Assembly: GCF_019127135.1 (NCBI RefSeq)
Contig: NZ_JAHOEA010000014.1
Span: 7,891 to 71,890, forward strand
Source of the DNA: Segatella copri
GTDB lineage: Bacteria > Bacteroidota > Bacteroidia > Bacteroidales > Bacteroidaceae
Direction: 5' to 3'
Length of the DNA: 64,000 bases
Under the pieces are notes generated by a model. It ran no database searches. It saw only the letters and a list, made by a program, of their open reading frames with translations, and was not told the origin of the DNA. Each line of letters opens with the position of its first letter. Within the stretch, counting starts at the first letter, position 1. A program made the translations under genes and the position numbers. This document shows, in pieces, positions 61,490 to 64,000 of the stretch.

Positions 61490-61516
61490 GATAAGGAAAC
61501 AAGATTGGTAAAAATA

Positions 61517-61566
61517 AGTCAGAAAACTTGCAAAGCGTTAGTGTTTTTTCAAGTTTTCTGACTTTT
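61517..61566 (+). terminator. mltG terminator
   Basis: AGTCAGAAAACTTG pairs perfectly with CAAGTTTTCTGACT (14 bp, 19-nt loop) and ends in TTTT. Confidence 0.9.
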
Positions 61567-61568
61567 TA

Positions 61569-61600
61569 TTTGGTAGTCTAACAAAATAGTTGTAAATTTG
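61569..61600 (+). promoter_or_regulatory. Promoter of the ACT-UPF0210 pair
   Basis: TTTG at 61569-61572, a 20-bp spacer and TAAATTTG at 61593-61600. Confidence 0.75.
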
Positions 61601-61638
61601 CAGCCGAAAACTTACCAATTTAAAAAAGGAATAAATAC

Positions 61639-61911
61639 ATGAACAGAACGATTATTACAGTAGTGGGCAAGGATACCGTTGGTATCATCGCCAAGGTTTG
61701 TACCTATTTGGCAGAGAACAGTATCAACATCTTGGATATCTCTCAGACCATCGTACAGGAGTATTTCAACATGATGATGATCGTAGACATGGGCAAGATG
61801 CAGAAAACTTTCGAGGAAGTTGCCGATGATCTCACCAATGTTGGTAAGGCTATGGGCGTGCAGATCAAATGCCAGCGCGAGGAAATTTTCAATATGATGC
61901 ACAGAATTTAA
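61639..61911 (+). CDS. ACT domain protein (UPF0237 type)
   Basis: 90 residues forming a single ACT domain: RTIITVVGKDTVGIIAKVCT, LAENSINILDISQTIVQEYF and MMMIVDMGKMQKTFEEVADD. ACT domains bind amino acids or other small ligands. It lies 12 bp before the UPF0210 gene, a pairing seen in many bacteria, and probably regulates or pairs with that protein. Confidence 0.93.
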   Translation: MNRTIITVVGKDTVGIIAKVCTYLAENSINILDISQTIVQEYFNMMMIVDMGKMQKTFEEVADDLTNVGKAMGVQIKCQREEIFNMMHRI

Positions 61912-61923
61912 AAAGCAAACAAT

Positions 61924-63288
61924 ATGATCAATATATCTGAGGTTATCGAAACCAACAAGATGATAGAGCAGGAGAATTTCGATGTGCGTACCATCACCAT
62001 GGGTATCAACCTGTTGGATTGCGCATCTACCAATCTCGATGAGCTCTGTCAGAAAATCCATAACAAGATTACACGTCTGGCAAAGAACCTGGTGAAGACC
62101 GGCGAAGAAATCTCCAAGGAGTTTGGTGTGCCTATCGTCAACAAGCGTATCTCCATCACTCCTATCTCGCTGGTAGGCGGTTCTGCCTGCAAGACTACCG
62201 ACGATTATGTAAAGATTGCCAAGACCCTCGACCAGTGTGCCAAGGAGCTCGGTGTCAACTTCCTGGGCGGCTATTCTGCCATCGTAAGCAAGGGTATGAG
62301 CAAGAGCGATGAGCTCCTGATCCGTTCTATCCCTCAGGCGATGGCACAGACCGATTTTGTCTGCAGTTCTGTCAATGTGGGTTCTACCAAGACCGGCATC
62401 AACATGGATGCAGTCCGCCTGATGGGCGAAATCGTAAAGGATACAGCCGAGGCAACCAAGGACAGAGGTTCTCTGGGTTGCGCCAAGCTCGTTGTTCTCT
62501 GCAATGCGCCAGACGACAATCCGTTCATGGCTGGTGCCTTCCACGGTGTTTCTGAGGCCGATGCGGTAGTGAGCGTTGGTGTCAGCGGTCCGGGCGTTGT
62601 AAAATATGCATTGGAGAAGGTGAAGGGCGAAAGCTTCGAGGTTCTTTGCGAAACCATCAAGCGCACGGCCTTCAAGATTACCCGTGTAGGTCAGTTGGTA
62701 GCTAAGGAGGCTTCACGCCGTCTGAACGTACCTTTCGGCATCATCGACCTTTCATTGGCTCCTACCCCAGCTATCGGTGATAGTGTAGCCGATATTCTCG
62801 AGCTCATCGGTCTTGAGCATGCCGGTGCTCCTGGTACCACAGCAGCTCTTGCGCTCCTGAACGATCAGGTTAAGAAGGGCGGTATCATGGCTTCTTCTTA
62901 TGTAGGTGGTTTGAGCGGTGCCTTCATCCCTGTCAGCGAAGACCAGGGCATGATTAACGCTGTAGAGGCAGGTGCGCTGACCATTGAGAAACTGGAAGCG
63001 ATGACCTGTGTCTGCTCAGTAGGTTTGGATATGATTGCCATCCCTGGCGATACTCCAGCCACCACCATTTCCGGTGTCATTGCCGACGAGGCTGCCATCG
63101 GTATGGTTAACCAGAAGACTACCGCCGTACGTATCATCCCTGTTGTGGGCATGAAGGTAGGCGACAATGTAGATTTCGGCGGTTTGCTCGGTCATGCTCC
63201 AATCATGCCTGTAAACCCATTCAGTTGCGAGGCATTCGTGAACCGTGCCGGTCGTATTCCGGCTCCAATCCACAGCTTCAAGAATTAA
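61924..63288 (+). CDS. PFL-like UPF0210 (DUF711) protein
   Basis: 454 residues. [60 protein letters not shown] and [20 protein letters not shown] mark the UPF0210 family, whose fold resembles pyruvate formate-lyase without a visible glycyl-radical motif. Function unknown. The last 58 bp before the stop are duplicated 185 bp downstream. Confidence 0.93.
   Translation: MINISEVIETNKMIEQENFDVRTITMGINLLDCASTNLDELCQKIHNKITRLAKNLVKTGEEISKEFGVPIVNKRISITPISLVGGSACKTTDDYVKIAKTLDQCAKELGVNFLGGYSAIVSKGMSKSDELLIRSIPQAMAQTDFVCSSVNVGSTKTGINMDAVRLMGEIVKDTAEATKDRGSLGCAKLVVLCNAPDDNPFMAGAFHGVSEADAVVSVGVSGPGVVKYALEKVKGESFEVLCETIKRTAFKITRVGQLVAKEASRRLNVPFGIIDLSLAPTPAIGDSVADILELIGLEHAGAPGTTAALALLNDQVKKGGIMASSYVGGLSGAFIPVSEDQGMINAVEAGALTIEKLEAMTCVCSVGLDMIAIPGDTPATTISGVIADEAAIGMVNQKTTAVRIIPVVGMKVGDNVDFGGLLGHAPIMPVNPFSCEAFVNRAGRIPAPIHSFKN
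63224..63281 (+). repeat. First copy of a 58-bp direct repeat (3' end of the UPF0210 gene)
   Basis: Begins GTTGCGAGGCATTCGTGAAC and ends in CACAGCTTCAA; identical to 63409-63466 except for one base (C at 63276 against A at 63461). Confidence 0.97.
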
Positions 63289-63311
63289 ACTGTTTTGTGA
63301 TTTAAAATACC

Positions 63312-63353
63312 AATCCCCCATCCTGCTATCTCAAGCGGTATGGGGGATTTTTC
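63312..63353 (+). terminator. Terminator after the UPF0210 gene
   Basis: AATCCCCCAT pairs with ATGGGGGATT, then TTTTC. Confidence 0.9.
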
Positions 63354-63408
63354 TTTCGTATAATTACTTATCTATCTTGTATAGCAATGGATCATCATAT
63401 TCATCAAT

Positions 63409-63504
63409 GTTGCGAGGCATTCGTGAACCGTGCCGGTCGTATTCCGGCTCCAATCCACAGATTCAAAGAGGGCAGAAAAGAGAGCGAAAACGTTAAAGAA
63501 TACT
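63409..63504 (+). pseudogene. Remnant of a second UPF0210 C-terminus
   Basis: The duplicated 58 bp (63409-63466) still reads in frame as [18 protein letters not shown] and continues as KEGRKESENVKEY to a TAA at 63502-63504. No start codon or upstream coding part is present, so it is a gene fragment or an attachment-site-like duplication. Confidence 0.7.
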
Positions 63505-63510
63505 AACAAA

Positions 63511-63537
63511 GTGTCCAGTTGTCCACCAACTGGACAC
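63511..63537. other. Perfect 11-bp inverted repeat
   Basis: GTGTCCAGTTG and CAACTGGACAC around TCCAC. No T-run follows. It could be an operator or the scar of a mobile element. Confidence 0.8.
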
Positions 63538-63598
63538 CTAAAAGCAAAATTGTATACCAAAAAAACAAATATTACCCCCCACTTTCAAATAAAAACCT

Positions 63599-63606
63599 TA
63601 TCTTTG
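63599..63606 (+). promoter_or_regulatory. -7 box of the outer-membrane protein promoter
   Basis: TATCTTTG, about 75 bp before the start at 63682; no clear -33 element. Confidence 0.65.
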
Positions 63607-63681
63607 CACTAGGATTTTTACAATCTGTATCATGAAGGATTTAAAATATTGTAAATTATAATCAAAACATAATAGATTAAT

Positions 63682-64000
63682 ATGAGAAATTATTTAACTG
63701 GAAAAGAACGATTACTGGTCGCAGCACTTGCATTTATTCTTCCATTTTCTTTCGCGAAAGCAGAAGCAAGAGAAGATGGAAAGACCGGTCAGCAAGGCTG
63801 GTATGTAGGAGTAGAGGGTGGAATGCCTTTCGGTTTCTCTACTTTCTCAAGTTTCGGACACGACAAGACGCATCCCGGTTGGGCTGCTGGCTTATATGGC
63901 GGCTATCGTTTTAACTCCATCTTCTCGGCTGAGTTATCTGCTAAATATGGAGAAATGAACTTGTCGGCACAAGACTGTTGCGTAGAACGTAACTATTGGT
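63682..64000 (+). CDS. Outer-membrane beta-barrel protein, 5' part
   Basis: The first 106 codons of a gene that runs off the window. A signal peptide (LLVAALAFILPFSFAKAEA) is followed by GWYVGVEGGMPFGFSTFSSF and GWAAGLYGGYRFNSIFSAEL, alternating strands like the start of an OmpA/OmpW-type eight-stranded barrel. What follows (for instance an OmpA peptidoglycan-binding domain) is outside the window. Confidence 0.75.
   Translation, partial: MRNYLTGKERLLVAALAFILPFSFAKAEAREDGKTGQQGWYVGVEGGMPFGFSTFSSFGHDKTHPGWAAGLYGGYRFNSIFSAELSAKYGEMNLSAQDCCVERNYW

Larger units (their letters stand above)
63289..63681. other. Intergenic region UPF0210 / outer-membrane barrel gene
   Basis: 393 bp without an intact gene. 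It holds a terminator (63312-63349), the second copy of the 58-bp gene-end duplication (63409-63466), a perfect 11-bp inverted repeat (63511-63537) and the promoter of the next gene (63599-63606). Confidence 0.85.

Noticed and set aside
61612..62544. A 310-codon minus-strand frame over the ACT and UPF0210 genes
   Set aside because: It crosses two well-supported plus-strand genes and reads as their complement.
63289..63681. Active insertion sequence or integrase beside the 58-bp duplication
   Set aside because: No transposase or integrase reading frame is present in the 393 bp, only the gene fragment and hairpins.
1..64000. tRNA, rRNA or tmRNA genes
   Set aside because: No cloverleaf-like sequence or rRNA segment was recognised in the gaps; most gaps are filled by promoters, terminators and repeats. 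A covariance-model scan would be decisive.

Overview
The window looks like chromosome from a Prevotellaceae member of the Bacteroidales, closest in character to Prevotella/Segatella. The evidence is: at least twenty Bacteroidetes-type promoters (TAnnTTTG -7 box, often with a TTTG/TTG -33 element 19-20 bp upstream); a long Ala-rich tail on ribosomal protein S16; the DUF4295-L33-L28 cluster; a BamD-omega-DUF4293 cluster; HU-like proteins fused to membrane and peptidoglycan-binding modules; and a DUF4369 thioredoxin. Gene content is almost entirely housekeeping. I see no rRNA, tRNA, CRISPR array, transposase or phage gene.

Layout. 1-4.4 kb (+): end of an upstream gene, ftsY, rimO, an HU gene and an HU/coiled-coil/TM/LysM protein. 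4.4-7.9 kb (-): a TlpA-like lipid/periplasmic thioredoxin, queC, radA. 8.1-14.4 kb (+): pgk, an AspT/YidE-type transporter with RCK_C domains, then the gamma, biotin-carrier and beta subunits of a sodium-pumping decarboxylase. 14.4-15.9 kb (-): a lipoprotein and rfbC. 16.0-29.1 kb (+): an HU/TM/SPOR protein, a zinc-ribbon/FHA protein, hisH-hisA-hisF-hisIE, ftsE, lysC, lysA, two glycosyltransferase-like genes and hrpB. 29.2-37.3 kb (-): DUF4295-rpmG-rpmB, cinA, tsaD, map, a HAD phosphatase, metH, smpB, a DMP19-like protein. 37.5-39.3 kb (+): a codon-optimised pair, a NifU-N-like protein and a GGGtGRT protein. 39.4-43.5 kb (-): flippase, rpsP, DUF4293, omega, bamD. 43.6-45.7 kb (+): uvrB. 45.7-57.9 kb (-): IMPACT family, DUF1015, serA, serC, a DbpA-like helicase, a TPR protein, a membrane protein, glgB, a YhcH protein, a MORN-repeat protein. 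58.1-64 kb: a LytTR regulator (+), a CBM20-HAD fusion (-), mltG, an ACT protein, a UPF0210 protein and the start of an outer-membrane barrel gene (+).

How genes work together: serC-serA-DUF1015 look like one serine-biosynthesis transcription unit; hisH/A/F/IE carry the middle of histidine synthesis; lysC and lysA bracket the diaminopimelate/lysine pathway; the gamma/BCCP/beta genes form most of a Na+ pump whose carboxyltransferase is not here; glgB and the CBM20-HAD fusion point to alpha-glucan storage.

Most interesting signals: (1) tandem starch-binding-like domains fused to a phosphoglycolate-phosphatase-like HAD enzyme; (2) two separate proteins that join an HU-like N-terminus through one membrane segment to a peptidoglycan-binding C-terminus (LysM or SPOR); (3) a LytTR regulator whose phosphoacceptor Asp is Ala; (4) the uncharacterised NifU-like/GGGtGRT pair; (5) DUF1015 with a DGHHR motif in the serine operon; (6) several non-coding repeat families: CGCCCTG hairpins, 7-bp-periodic GTTNANA repeats that run into start codons and coding linkers, an array of seven 21-22-bp units, and a 58-bp duplication of a gene 3' end. 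All calls are from reading the sequence; no database search was run.
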